Source: Psychrobacillus sp. OK028 (lineage in GTDB: Bacteria > Bacillota > Bacilli > Bacillales_A > Planococcaceae). Taken from it: a stretch of 64,000 nucleotides of DNA. A program made the position numbers and the translations under genes. This document shows positions 1 to 7,864 of this stretch, one piece after another. The notes under the pieces are model-generated. The model saw only the letters and a program-made list of their open reading frames with translations. It was not told where the DNA came from and made no database searches. Positions within the stretch are counted from its first letter, which is position 1. Every line of letters starts with the position of its first letter. The DNA lies in contig NZ_FNHY01000006.1 in assembly GCF_900103605.1 (NCBI RefSeq), forward strand, positions 62,001-126,000. The letters are read 5' to 3'.

Positions 1-247
1 TGTTCCTACGATATTTATTTACAACGAGGAAAAAGGTCCTGAACTATCAAGAGCTGATGCGAACGCACTTTGTATGATGCATCATCTAGGATTAGATATT
101 ATTATCGTCAATCCGAAAGGACATCTTGATATAGAGAAATGGGTACAAGAAGGCACCTTCGATATTCACTTTATGGACGATCGAAGCTTTAATGAACCTT
201 TTAAAGAACCAAGTGTAGTTCAGAAGATTTTCAAAAAATTTCTATAG
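1..247 (+). CDS. yceG: C-terminal end of a YceG-like protein (toxic anion resistance operon), partial
   Basis: An open frame enters from the left edge (codons start at base 2) and stops with TAG at 245-247. The visible 81 residues begin VPTIFIYNEEKGPEL and end with VVQKIFKKFL. They contain the stretch HHLGLDIIIVNPKG. The text and the position directly upstream of a telA gene fit the C-terminus of YceG, whose gene precedes yceH (telA) in B. subtilis. The biochemical function of YceG is unsettled; the family travels with TerD and TelA proteins. The start lies outside the window. The identification rests mostly on context, with moderate sequence recognition. Confidence 0.7.
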   Translation, partial: VPTIFIYNEEKGPELSRADANALCMMHHLGLDIIIVNPKGHLDIEKWVQEGTFDIHFMDDRSFNEPFKEPSVVQKIFKKFL

Positions 248-264
248 AAATAGGGGGAAAAATA

Positions 265-1341
265 GTGGAGTTACAAAAATTAGAAATTGAACAACAAGAG
301 CAGTTGATGGAAGAAAGCAATGATTTAAAAGCAAAGCTAAAACGTGATCCACAAGTATTACAGCTGGTCGCAAAAATTGACCCAAAAAACCAGGTTGGAT
401 TATTAGAATTTGGTCGTGAGCCAGCAGATGAAATCTCCAAGTTTACTGGTCAGATTTTAAATACAATCAAGTCTAGCAGTATGGAAGAGTCGAGTGAACT
501 ATTAAAGCAGCTAGGCAAGATTATGGATAAATTCGATAAAAAAGACTTTGTTCAAAAGCCATCTCTCTTCGGTAAAATCTTCAAACAAGGCGAAAAATTA
601 ATTGAAAAGCTGTTCAATAAGTACCAAACAATGGGTGGCGAAATCGATAAAGTATTTGTAGAAATAACAAAATATGAAACAGAGATGAAAAAGTCTACTA
701 CTACATTAGAAAATTTGTACGACCAAAATTTTAATTACTTTATGGAATTAGAAAAGTATATTGTAGCTGGCGAACTAAAGGTCAATCAGTTAAGACAACT
801 TGTGCCTAACCTACAGCAAAAAGCTGAAAATGGAGACCAATTAGTACTGATGGAACTGAACTCTCTCCAAAATGCGATTGAGCTATTAGATCAACGTATT
901 TATGATTTAGAAATGGCAAAACAGGTAGCCTACCAGTCAGCTCCACAAATTAGAATGCTACAACGAGGTAATACAAAGCTAATTGGTAAGATAAATTCAG
1001 CATTTGTAACGACTATTCCTATTTTTAAAACTGGACTGATCAATGCAATTTCCGCAAAAAGACAAAATCTTGTTGCACAGTCGATGAGCGAGCTAGATCG
1101 CAGAACAAACGAGATGCTACTTCGCAATGCCAATGACATCTCCAAGCAAAGCGTTGACATTGCAAGAATGTCCGGACAGCCAAGTATTAAAATTGAAACA
1201 ATTGAGCAAACGTGGGATACGATTATGCGTGGGATGACTGAAACTAAAGCGATTGAAGAAGAAAATCGTAAAATGAGAGAACAAGGTCGCCTTCGTTTAG
1301 AAGAATTACAAAAGAAATATGAAGATGGTCAAAGAAAGTAA
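265..1341 (+). CDS. yceH: TelA/YceH-family toxic anion (tellurite) resistance protein
   Basis: This 358-residue, strongly charged, helical cytoplasmic protein has no signal peptide or membrane segment. The start is GTG at 265, with a purine-rich RBS (tagggggaaa) just upstream and 17 bases after the previous stop. The central text (EKLFNKYQTMGGEIDKVFVEI, then NAIELLDQRIYDLEMAKQ and RMLQRGNTKLIGKINSAF) is typical of the TelA/KlaA family. TelA proteins are associated with tellurite resistance and, in Listeria, with nisin and other envelope antimicrobial tolerance; the mechanism is unknown. It lies between a YceG tail and a TerD gene, all on the plus strand with short gaps, so it is probably the penultimate gene of a yceCDEFGH-like operon, though here telA precedes the TerD gene. 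Confidence 0.9.
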   Translation: MELQKLEIEQQEQLMEESNDLKAKLKRDPQVLQLVAKIDPKNQVGLLEFGREPADEISKFTGQILNTIKSSSMEESSELLKQLGKIMDKFDKKDFVQKPSLFGKIFKQGEKLIEKLFNKYQTMGGEIDKVFVEITKYETEMKKSTTTLENLYDQNFNYFMELEKYIVAGELKVNQLRQLVPNLQQKAENGDQLVLMELNSLQNAIELLDQRIYDLEMAKQVAYQSAPQIRMLQRGNTKLIGKINSAFVTTIPIFKTGLINAISAKRQNLVAQSMSELDRRTNEMLLRNANDISKQSVDIARMSGQPSIKIETIEQTWDTIMRGMTETKAIEEENRKMREQGRLRLEELQKKYEDGQRK

Positions 1342-1367
1342 TTTAAAATGGATGAGGGGGAAACATA

Positions 1368-1946
1368 ATGTCAGTTATTAACCTATCAAAAGGGCAAAAA
1401 ATTGATTTAACGAAAACGAATCCAGGATTAAAAAATGTCTTAGTTGGATTAGGTTGGGATACGAATAGATATAGTGGTGGAGAAGACTTTGATTTAGATG
1501 CTTCCGCTTTTATCGTAGACGCAAACGGAAAAGCCTTCAACGAAAAAAGCTTTATCTTTTATAATAATCTCCAAAGTGAAGAAGGTTCAGTTATCCACAC
1601 TGGGGATAACCGTACGGGAGATGGTGACGGTGATGATGAGCAACTGCTCGTTAAGTTACCAATTGTTCCGAACAATGTGCAAAAAGTTGTTTTCACTGTT
1701 ACCATTCACGATGCGGATCAACGAAAACAAAATTTCGGTCAAGTATCAAATGCTTTCATACGTATTGTTAATGAAGATACAAATGAAGAAATTGTCCGCT
1801 ATGACCTTGGTGAGGACTTCTCAATCGAAACGGCACTTGTAGTAGGAGAAATATACCGTCACAATAATGAGTGGAAATTCAATGCAATAGGAAGCGGATT
1901 CCAAGGCGGTTTAGCTTCTCTTATTACTGAATTTGGATTGAGCTAA
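1368..1946 (+). CDS. TerD-family stress / tellurium resistance protein
   Basis: This 192-residue TerD-domain protein spans its full family length. It begins [20 protein letters not shown] and has the hallmark GLGWDTN followed by a DFDLDASAF block. Later come [15 protein letters not shown] and [22 protein letters not shown]; the acidic clusters are the calcium-binding face known for TerD/TerZ. The B. subtilis paralogues YceC, YceD and YceE belong to general-stress regulons, but which one this matches cannot be decided from text alone. An RBS (gatgaggggg) precedes ATG by seven to eight bases. It sits 26 bases after telA and is followed by a strong terminator, so it is the last gene of the operon. 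Confidence 0.92.
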   Translation: MSVINLSKGQKIDLTKTNPGLKNVLVGLGWDTNRYSGGEDFDLDASAFIVDANGKAFNEKSFIFYNNLQSEEGSVIHTGDNRTGDGDGDDEQLLVKLPIVPNNVQKVVFTVTIHDADQRKQNFGQVSNAFIRIVNEDTNEEIVRYDLGEDFSIETALVVGEIYRHNNEWKFNAIGSGFQGGLASLITEFGLS

Positions 1947-1959
1947 CCACCTATCCTAA

Positions 1960-1996
1960 AAAATCCCGAGTGTTCAAAAACACTCGGGATTTTTTA
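1960..1996 (+). terminator. Rho-independent terminator after the TelA-TerD operon (usable on both strands)
   Basis: An 11-bp perfect stem (aatcccgagtg / cactcgggatt) with a short A-rich loop is followed by six T residues. It lies 14 bases after the TerD stop and 11 bases before the convergent P450 stop. A-residues on the left flank let it act on the minus strand too. Confidence 0.93.
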
Positions 1997-2006
1997 TTAT
2001 TAGTTC

Positions 2007-3257
2007 TTATTTAACCCGTATATCTCTCATGATAACTCCACTCTTCGGAATACTCGGCATCGTCACTAAACTATAGCTCAAATCCTGTTCTGGGAGCTGA
2101 TACATTATGTTATTAACTAAAAAATTAAGCGATACCTCCATTATTTCTATAGTGACAAATTCTCCAGCACAGCGGTGGCCCATCATATAATCTCCTCCAC
2201 CCTGTGGGATGAAATCGAATGGACTTTTATCCCATCCAGAAAACCTATATGGATTAAATATATCAGGGTTATCCCACAATTCCGTATCATGATTTGTTCC
2301 ATACAAATCAAGTAACGTTAACGTCCCTTCCTTGAACAAATAGCCCTCCCAACTAAAGTCTTTTCTTACTTTAGCTGCAGCCATTGGAAAAAATGGATAA
2401 AATCGACGAACTTCTTGTACGAACATTTGAAAGTATTTAGCATCGGCAGTTTCGAGCTTTTCTTTCTGCTCAGGATAATGATGAATTGCGAGTGCAGTAA
2501 AGTTAATATAAATAGCAATTGCCACAATAGGTCTTAAAATATTGATGACTTCGACGGCAGCTACTCTTCCCTCTAAATACTCCCCTTCCAAATCTTTGTG
2601 CAAGGAAATTTCATGCAAGGCTGTACCTTCAGCAGGATTTAGATGCCCTTCCCTAACTTGGTCTACTAAACCTTCTACCCACTTTTCTACTTGTTTACGG
2701 GCACGCCTCCCTTTCCAATGTTGAGGCCCTAGAGCAGTTGGCGATTCAAACATAGCAGCTAACTGCTCCGCTAGTTCTTTTATCTCCCCTTCCTCAACAG
2801 GCACACCTGCCCATACGCAAGCTATTCTACACATAATTTCTTTTGCCTCATCATACAAAACAATTTGTTCCATCTGTTCCCATTTCCTTGTAGCTAGCCG
2901 CCATTGTTTTTCAGTAATATCTTGCAATGCTTCTAGACGACTTTTCGTCATCAATGCCATAAACATAGACTTACGATGACGATGTGCTGCATCATCTAAA
3001 GTTTGGACTCCTTCCTCTCCAAACAAAGTCTTTTGCAACCGTTTCGGTGCTACACCATTTCGCATAAATTTCTCTTCATCGTAAAATATTTCCGCTGCTT
3101 TTTCACCACTCATACAGATTGCATTTTGTCCCAATAAACGAGTTTCAAATACATTAGAGGCAAAGCTTTTCTTTCTATTTGGAATATACATATATCCTTC
3201 TCTTAATAAATTCAGACTGTGGTCCAGCCCTTCCTCACGTGGAAATTGATTCATCAT
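2007..3257 (-). CDS. cypC: Fatty-acid peroxygenase cytochrome P450 (CYP152, CypC)
   Basis: This 416-residue soluble P450 uses H2O2 directly to hydroxylate or decarboxylate long-chain fatty acids. The haem-ligand loop [17 protein letters not shown] places the cysteine at residue 363. The I-helix reads [10 protein letters not shown], with Arg242-Pro replacing the usual acid-alcohol pair; the arginine binds the substrate carboxylate that acts as acid-base in this family. Both positions carry the same numbers as in B. subtilis P450BS-beta. The ExxR motif is QEVRR near residue 282-285. The start ATGATG has an RBS (agaggaaggg) about eight to ten bases upstream. It stands as a single gene, convergent with the TerD operon. 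No redox partner gene is adjacent, as expected for a peroxygenase. Confidence 0.95.
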   Translation of the reverse strand: MMNQFPREEGLDHSLNLLREGYMYIPNRKKSFASNVFETRLLGQNAICMSGEKAAEIFYDEEKFMRNGVAPKRLQKTLFGEEGVQTLDDAAHRHRKSMFMALMTKSRLEALQDITEKQWRLATRKWEQMEQIVLYDEAKEIMCRIACVWAGVPVEEGEIKELAEQLAAMFESPTALGPQHWKGRRARKQVEKWVEGLVDQVREGHLNPAEGTALHEISLHKDLEGEYLEGRVAAVEVINILRPIVAIAIYINFTALAIHHYPEQKEKLETADAKYFQMFVQEVRRFYPFFPMAAAKVRKDFSWEGYLFKEGTLTLLDLYGTNHDTELWDNPDIFNPYRFSGWDKSPFDFIPQGGGDYMMGHRCAGEFVTIEIMEVSLNFLVNNIMYQLPEQDLSYSLVTMPSIPKSGVIMRDIRVK

Positions 3258-3333
3258 GTCTATACACCCTTCCTCTTAGAACTTTCCTCCTCATCTTTTC
3301 CCTTCAGATACTGATTAAAACTTATCAACACAC

Positions 3334-3363
3334 AAAAATCCCATCCACAATGGATGGGATTTA
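3334..3363 (-). terminator. Terminator of the copper-storage protein gene
   Basis: A perfect hairpin (aaatcccatcca ... tggatgggattt) lies between the two minus-strand genes. On the minus strand it is followed by a run of T (aaaaa at 3334-3338 on plus). It lies just past the stop of the gene ending at 3377. Confidence 0.88.
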
Positions 3364-3376
3364 CTAATTTTTATAG

Positions 3377-3697
3377 TTAAGCGATCATCTGACGGCATAC
3401 TTCTGCACATTTACGGCAAGCCTCTGCACAGTGTTTACAGTGTTCATGGTCGTGTTTTGCACATTCCTCTGCACAATCGTCGCAAATTCTTGCACAAAAA
3501 TCACAAATTTCTTTAACAAATGGACTTTTCCGAGTCATTGCCTGTATAGCATAACTACAAATATCTGCACATTCTCGATCTAGGCTAATACAACCAGCCA
3601 TCATTTTTACGTGTTCTTCCTTTAGACACGCTTGAAAACAGTTATTACAAGCCTCTAAACAGTCTTGACATGCCTTTAGACACTCTTCATAAGACAT
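3377..3697 (-). CDS. yhjQ: Four-helix-bundle, cysteine-rich copper-storage protein (Csp3/YhjQ type)
   Basis: From the preferred start this is 106 residues with 19 cysteines. They sit mostly in CxxxC spacing along four amphipathic helices (EECLKACQDCLEACNNCF, ECADICSYAI, EICDFCARICDDCAEEC, CKHCAEACRKCAEVC). Such cysteine-lined bundles bind many Cu(I) ions in their core and store copper in the cytosol; no signal peptide is visible. I chose ATG at 3697 because a GAGGGA sequence lies about 12 bases before it and the family begins near this point. An in-frame ATG at 3724 would add nine residues but has no RBS. It is monocistronic, with its own terminator. No copper regulator or exporter is adjacent. 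Confidence 0.88.
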   Translation of the reverse strand: MSYEECLKACQDCLEACNNCFQACLKEEHVKMMAGCISLDRECADICSYAIQAMTRKSPFVKEICDFCARICDDCAEECAKHDHEHCKHCAEACRKCAEVCRQMIA

Positions 3698-3724
3698 TTG
3701 CAAAATTATTCCCTCACTTTCCAT

Positions 3725-4037
3725 AAACTTATATAACTTAATATTCCCTGAAAATTAGCGATTAAACGAGTTTATAGAAATTTGGAATGTTATTCTTGCC
3801 TGAAAACTCCGGCAATAGATGCACAAGTGAAGCTAGTATTCCTTGCGCCATCACGGAATCCTAACTAGCGAGGTCTGGTATTAGAAATTTTCCAGTATAA
3901 TTTACTACTTTTGGTTTAGACTATTTCATTTAAATAAAATTATTTTATAACCTATTTAGTCCAATTCTTCACTTACTCCTAGATTATTAATTATTGATAT
4001 AATGGAGCCACATTAAGGTTCGAAAGGTGGGATTAAT
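3725..4037. other. Intergenic region with imperfect hairpins upstream of the ykoG-like operon
   Basis: No coding potential is seen. Between 3785 and 3870 there is a small hairpin (ttgcc ... ggcaa) and a longer imperfect one in which gctag/ctagc and attcc/ggaat pair around a 12-base loop. The rest (3890-4000) is AT-rich promoter DNA. I recognise no known riboswitch consensus here; it may be a decayed repeat or a structured leader of either divergent gene. Confidence 0.4.
3995..4003 (+). promoter_or_regulatory. Extended -10 promoter of the ykoG-ykoH operon
   Basis: TGaTATAAT at 3995-4003 matches a sigma-A extended -10 element exactly. It lies 35 bases before the TTG start codon. No good -35 is seen at 17 bp; a weak ttactc lies at 19 bp. 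Confidence 0.55.
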
Positions 4038-4739
4038 TTGTCTAAAGAATCTATTTTAATCGTAGAAGATGAAGAAAAAATAGTAAGGCTACTAGAAATT
4101 GAATTAGAATATGAAGGCTATAAAACGAGTAAGGCCTTGGATGGAATTGATGCTTTTGAAATGTTCCTGTCACAGAAATGGGATTTGATCTTACTGGATG
4201 TGATGCTTCCAGGTATGAGTGGTATTGAATTACTACGACGAATTCGAGGGAAAAATTCCACGGTTCCCATTATTTTATTGACCGCTAAAGATTCTATCGA
4301 AGACAAAGTTTCTGGTCTTGACCTCGGTGCCAATGACTACATAACTAAGCCTTTTAGAATGGAAGAATTGCTTGCGAGAATTCGTGCTGTTTTAAGGATG
4401 AGCCAAGCTACGCTTCCAGCAGCCGAAGTAGACGAAGAGTGGCTTAAGTTTAATGATCTACGAGTGAATGAAAAAACCAGAGAAGTTGTTAGACATAATC
4501 ACGAGGTTAGTTTGACTCCAAAGGAGTATGATTTACTTTTATATTTATTGAAAAATAAAAGACAGGTTTTGGATAGAGGTCAAATTTTGGAAGCAGTTTG
4601 GGGCTATGACTACTATGGGGATACCAAAATTGTCGACGTATATATTCGATATCTTCGTAAAAAAATCGATGCAGATTATGAGGATGCACTCATTCATACA
4701 GTTAGAGGCGTAGGCTACGTCTTGAAGGATGCGACATGA
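4038..4739 (+). CDS. ykoG: OmpR/PhoB-family response regulator, YkoG-like
   Basis: This 233-residue regulator has a receiver domain (residues 4-120) and a winged-helix DNA-binding domain (about 135-230). The acidic pocket is ED at 10-11, the phospho-acceptor is D54 (LILLDVMLPG) and the conserved lysine lies in DYITKPF. The C-terminal domain ends with the usual YIRYLRKKID and TVRGVGYVLK blocks. It starts at TTG with RBS aaggtggg six bases upstream. The next gene, a histidine kinase, overlaps by four bases (ATGA), so they are co-translated. The order regulator, kinase, PepSY protein matches B. subtilis ykoG-ykoH-ykoI, which supports the symbol. The signal is unknown. Confidence 0.88.
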   Translation: MSKESILIVEDEEKIVRLLEIELEYEGYKTSKALDGIDAFEMFLSQKWDLILLDVMLPGMSGIELLRRIRGKNSTVPIILLTAKDSIEDKVSGLDLGANDYITKPFRMEELLARIRAVLRMSQATLPAAEVDEEWLKFNDLRVNEKTREVVRHNHEVSLTPKEYDLLLYLLKNKRQVLDRGQILEAVWGYDYYGDTKIVDVYIRYLRKKIDADYEDALIHTVRGVGYVLKDAT

Positions 4740-6085
4740 AGCTTCGCAGTAAAATAAGGTTATATACGTCGGTATTATTTATCGCATTGCTTATTATCAT
4801 GAACGCTTCTATCTATTTTGTATTCAGTCATCTCATGAAAGAAAATGAATTAGAGCGGGCACAAGCAGAAGTCGAAAAAGTTTCCATCATAATCGGTAGA
4901 GCAGCTGACCGGATAGCACCAAGCGATCTATTAAGAGCTAACGTACCAGTGGACGGCATGATTCAATTACTAAAAAAGGATTTAACGAGTGATGGGAAAA
5001 TCACCTCCCCTTCTGAAGTTAAACTTGGTGCACGAACAAGCAGCTTTTACCAAGGAGAAGTTCGAGAATTGCTAACATATAAAGGAACACCATATGTTTT
5101 CATCTCCGTTCCGATTGTGTGGAGAGACGGATCAGTTGTAAATTTACAAGTGACCAATAGTATTGAGTCCACTGACGAGATGATAAATATTTTAGCAATC
5201 GTTTTAATTGTTATTACCGTTATTATCATGGTTCCTACTCTTATTTCTAGTCGTATTCTGAGCAACCTAATTATCCAGCCAATTCGCACGATGATTAATA
5301 CGATGAAGGATATTCAAAAAAGCGGCCAATTTAAACAGTTAAAGCTTGAGGATACTACTGAGGGAGAGCTAGTTGAGATGGGCGAAACTTTCAATCATAT
5401 GATGTCATTGCTTCAAACAAACTATGAAAAGCAGGAGCAATTTGTCTCCAATGCATCGCATGAGCTTCGAACTCCTTTGACTATAATTGAAAACTATGCT
5501 GATCTGTTGAAGCGACGAGGTTTGGAGCGACCGGATTTGTTTGAAGAATCTATTGATGCCATCCACTCAGAAGCTATACGAATGCGAGAAATGACAGAGC
5601 AGCTATTGTCTATAGCGCGACAGGATCAATGGAATATCCAAATGGAGCAAATAAATATTACCCAGCTTGTCGAGGAAACAGCAAATACTTTCCAAACTAC
5701 TTATCAACGAGATATGAATATCCAGGGGAACAAGCAAATAATGGGCTATACGGACATTCAAAAGCTAAAGCAATTACTATTCATCTTTTTAGACAATGCA
5801 CTTAAGTATAGCGATGGTCCGATTACTATACATGTTGGGCAGACAGAAAAAGAAACTGCTATCCAAATTGAGGATAGTGGAATTGGCATCTCTAAAGAGG
5901 ATCTTCCGAAAGTGTTTGACCGATTTTACCGAGTAGATCAGGCGAGAAGTCGAAAGAAAGGTGGATCAGGTCTTGGCTTAACAATGGCAAAAGATATTGC
6001 AGATGCCCTCGGTGCACGCATCGAACTAAGTAGTAAGGAAAACGAGGGAACAATTGTGACGCTTTACTTGCAAAAAGAAAAATAG
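4736..6085 (+). CDS. ykoH: Sensor histidine kinase, YkoH-like
   Basis: This is a 449-residue membrane kinase. It has TM1 (about 10-32), a roughly 115-residue extracellular sensor, TM2 (about 152-172), a HAMP linker (to about 225) and a HisKA domain with phospho-His242 in SNASHELRTPL. The HATPase_c domain shows LDNALKYS, DSGIGI and GGSGLGL. It phosphorylates the adjacent OmpR-type regulator. It overlaps that gene by ATGA and is followed after 67 bases by a PepSY protein. PepSY domains near kinases are thought to modulate the sensor or a protease, so the downstream products may act in the same envelope-stress circuit. The signal cannot be read from sequence. Confidence 0.88.
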   Translation: MKLRSKIRLYTSVLFIALLIIMNASIYFVFSHLMKENELERAQAEVEKVSIIIGRAADRIAPSDLLRANVPVDGMIQLLKKDLTSDGKITSPSEVKLGARTSSFYQGEVRELLTYKGTPYVFISVPIVWRDGSVVNLQVTNSIESTDEMINILAIVLIVITVIIMVPTLISSRILSNLIIQPIRTMINTMKDIQKSGQFKQLKLEDTTEGELVEMGETFNHMMSLLQTNYEKQEQFVSNASHELRTPLTIIENYADLLKRRGLERPDLFEESIDAIHSEAIRMREMTEQLLSIARQDQWNIQMEQINITQLVEETANTFQTTYQRDMNIQGNKQIMGYTDIQKLKQLLFIFLDNALKYSDGPITIHVGQTEKETAIQIEDSGIGISKEDLPKVFDRFYRVDQARSRKKGGSGLGLTMAKDIADALGARIELSSKENEGTIVTLYLQKEK

Positions 6086-6152
6086 TCTTTCTCCCCGAAT
6101 TCTTACTTTCACAATGTATACTATAGCAACAGACTGAACCATGAGGTGACAT

Positions 6153-6866
6153 ATGAGGAAAATAAATAAGTCCGGTAAAATAATCGGAGGAATTATACTA
6201 ATAGTTTTGCTCACATTTGGTATGTTAATGCTATTTCCTACTACAAAGGTTCTCACAGACGAGGAATTAAAAGCAACTGCGCTTATCAAATATCCAGGGG
6301 AAATCATCTATGCAGCGAAATCTGGAAACGAGTATGAAATCGAACTGCAAATGGAAAATGGAATTTACGCTATTAAGATGGATACCAAAACCGGAAATAT
6401 CCTATCTTTAGAACAAATGAAAACAAAGGAAGTCTCCCCTTCTGTGGATAAACTTACGGAAGATCAAATAAAAAAAGAAATTGCAGCACAAGGCGAACTT
6501 CAATCCATTAAGTTAATAAATGATGCAGATATCTCTTACTATGAAGCGGTTGTTCATAAAGGAAATATAATGTCCACTTTAAAGGTGGACCCGTATAACG
6601 GTGCCATAATTGATACAACTCAGTCTACAATTGAATCCCCTGTAACGCAGGAAAATACGCTCCTTTCTGAGCAAGAGGCGCTAAAAATCGCAGCAAATCA
6701 TTTAAAAGGTGTAGCTGATGACGATGCAGAGCTTCATCAGCCATCTGGTCAAACTCCCTATTATTTAGTGGAAGTGGAGATTGAAAATGGTGAAAATGAT
6801 CGTGAAGCAGTGGTCGAAGTGGATGCATATACCGGTACGGTGAAATCAGTAAATTGGGAGGACTAA
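6153..6866 (+). CDS. Membrane-anchored PepSY-domain protein of the ykoGH operon
   Basis: This 237-residue protein has an N-terminal anchor (residues 8-30, KIIGGIILIVLLTFGMLML) and an extracellular part with PepSY-like repeats. The clearest repeat is C-terminal: LLSEQEALKIAANHLKG, then YYLVEVEIENG, then VVEVDAYTGTVKSV. An earlier repeat ends MDTKTGNILSLEQ and a middle one ends VDPYNGAIID. PepSY domains are proposed peptidase inhibitors or folding aids. RBS gaggtga lies six bases before ATG. It follows the kinase by 67 bases and ends in a hairpin terminator, so it is probably the third gene of the operon and a functional partner of the sensor. Confidence 0.8.
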   Translation: MRKINKSGKIIGGIILIVLLTFGMLMLFPTTKVLTDEELKATALIKYPGEIIYAAKSGNEYEIELQMENGIYAIKMDTKTGNILSLEQMKTKEVSPSVDKLTEDQIKKEIAAQGELQSIKLINDADISYYEAVVHKGNIMSTLKVDPYNGAIIDTTQSTIESPVTQENTLLSEQEALKIAANHLKGVADDDAELHQPSGQTPYYLVEVEIENGENDREAVVEVDAYTGTVKSVNWED

Positions 6867-6882
6867 GAAGCGGTCCGCAATC

Positions 6883-6920
6883 AGGTTGGTCGTGGCTACT
6901 ATCACGATCAACCTTTTATA
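6883..6920 (+). terminator. Terminator after the first PepSY gene
   Basis: A 12-bp stem (aggttggtcgtg at 6883-6894 with cacgatcaacct at 6903-6914, one G-T pair) is followed by ttttatatt. It lies 17 bases after the stop codon and separates the ykoGH-type operon from the downstream repeat array. Confidence 0.8.
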
Positions 6921-6927
6921 TTGGACC

Positions 6928-7052
6928 TTACTCTCGCTCAAGTGTTATTTACTCTCGGACAGCTATCGTTTACTATCGTTCATTCTATTTTACTCGCGCT
7001 TTAGCTTTATTTACTCTCTTTTAAGTTGCTATTACTCGCGAACAGAAGATTT
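6928..7052 (+). repeat. Six-unit tandem array with 20-21 bp period (core TTACTCKCG)
   Basis: The motif TTACTCTCG, or a close variant, starts at 6928, 6949, 6970, 6990, 7011 and 7032, so spacing is 21, 21, 20, 21 and 21 bases. The units share only the first nine or so bases (ttactctcg, ttactctcg, ttactatcg, ttactcgcg, ttactctct, ttactcgcg); the remaining 12 bases differ. The array lies between a terminator and the promoter of the secreted PepSY gene. A period of two helical turns would put every core on one face of the DNA. An open frame through it has no RBS and is rejected as a gene. Confidence 0.7.
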
Positions 7053-7174
7053 CCTCCACTCTCTCTATAGTTTGTTTTAATTCTATCCAAATTTTAACCT
7101 TCCCCTCCCCATCCTTTCTTTTTAGCTGTATATAGTAGTACATGTAAGCAAAACAAAACTTAGGAGGAGAAAAA

Positions 7175-7741
7175 ATGAAAAAAATATTAATTGGTTCATT
7201 AACAGCAGCACTAGTGATTAGCGGAGGAATTGGGATTAGTGCTTTGGCAGATAACGATAATGTAAACTTAAGTAAAACTCAAAGTGCAAAATTAATTGGT
7301 ATTGAAAAAGCGAAAGAAATAGCATTAAAAGAAGTTAAAGGGACACTTGAAAGTGTAGAGTTGGAAAAAGATAATGGCAAAACATTTTATGAAGTAGATA
7401 TAGACGGAGAAAAGTCAAAAGAATACGAAGTGCGTGTAGATGCTTATAATGCAAAAGTATTGAACGTAAGAGAAGATAACGATGATCAAGATGATCACGA
7501 CGAAAATGAAAAAGTAGCTGCGAATACTAAACTCATCACAGAAGCTAAAGCAATTGAAATTGCTCAAAAACAAATCAAGGGCACCGTATTAGAAATCGAA
7601 TTAGATTCCGATGATGGTCGATACGAATATGAAATAGAGCTTCGCACAGCTAAAGGTGATGCAGAGTTCACAATCGATGCAAGCACAGGAAAAATTCTTG
7701 AGAATGAACTTGATAATGACGACGATAATGATGACGATTAA
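7175..7741 (+). CDS. Secreted PepSY-domain protein, YkoI-like
   Basis: This 188-residue protein has a cleavable signal peptide (MKKILIGSLTAALVISGGIGISALA) and two PepSY repeats. The first is IGIEKAKEIALKEVKGTL...VRVDAYNAKVLNV and the second is ITEAKAIEIAQKQIKGTV...FTIDASTGKILE. They are joined and ended by very acidic Asp/Asn/Glu tracts (EDNDDQDDHDENE and a DNDDDNDDD tail), which suggest metal or cell-wall binding. RBS ttaggaggag precedes ATG. It has its own promoter region and a strong terminator, so it is transcribed separately from the adjacent ykoG-ykoH-PepSY operon. It is likely in the same regulon, since B. subtilis YkoI is an equivalent small PepSY protein. Confidence 0.82.
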   Translation: MKKILIGSLTAALVISGGIGISALADNDNVNLSKTQSAKLIGIEKAKEIALKEVKGTLESVELEKDNGKTFYEVDIDGEKSKEYEVRVDAYNAKVLNVREDNDDQDDHDENEKVAANTKLITEAKAIEIAQKQIKGTVLEIELDSDDGRYEYEIELRTAKGDAEFTIDASTGKILENELDNDDDNDDD

Positions 7742-7754
7742 TATATAAATTGCT

Positions 7755-7786
7755 AGTCGCTTGATGTACACATCAAGCGACTTTTT
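7755..7786 (+). terminator. Terminator of the secreted PepSY gene
   Basis: A 13-bp stem (agtcgcttgatgt / acatcaagcgact) with a tiny loop is followed by five T residues. Confidence 0.92.
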
Positions 7787-7864
7787 AGATGTGTTAGAAA
7801 TGGGTATGGTAGAGTTAAGAAAGGTATTCTATAATATTGGCATTATTTTCGAAAGGATGATTCG

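Noticed and set aside
6928-7052. CRISPR-like array
   Set aside because: Only about nine bases are shared per 21-base unit and no cas genes exist nearby; CRISPR repeats are longer and nearly identical.
6886-7080. Open frame of 64 codons through the 21-bp array
   Set aside because: It starts inside a terminator hairpin, has no RBS and follows the repeat period rather than protein-like composition.
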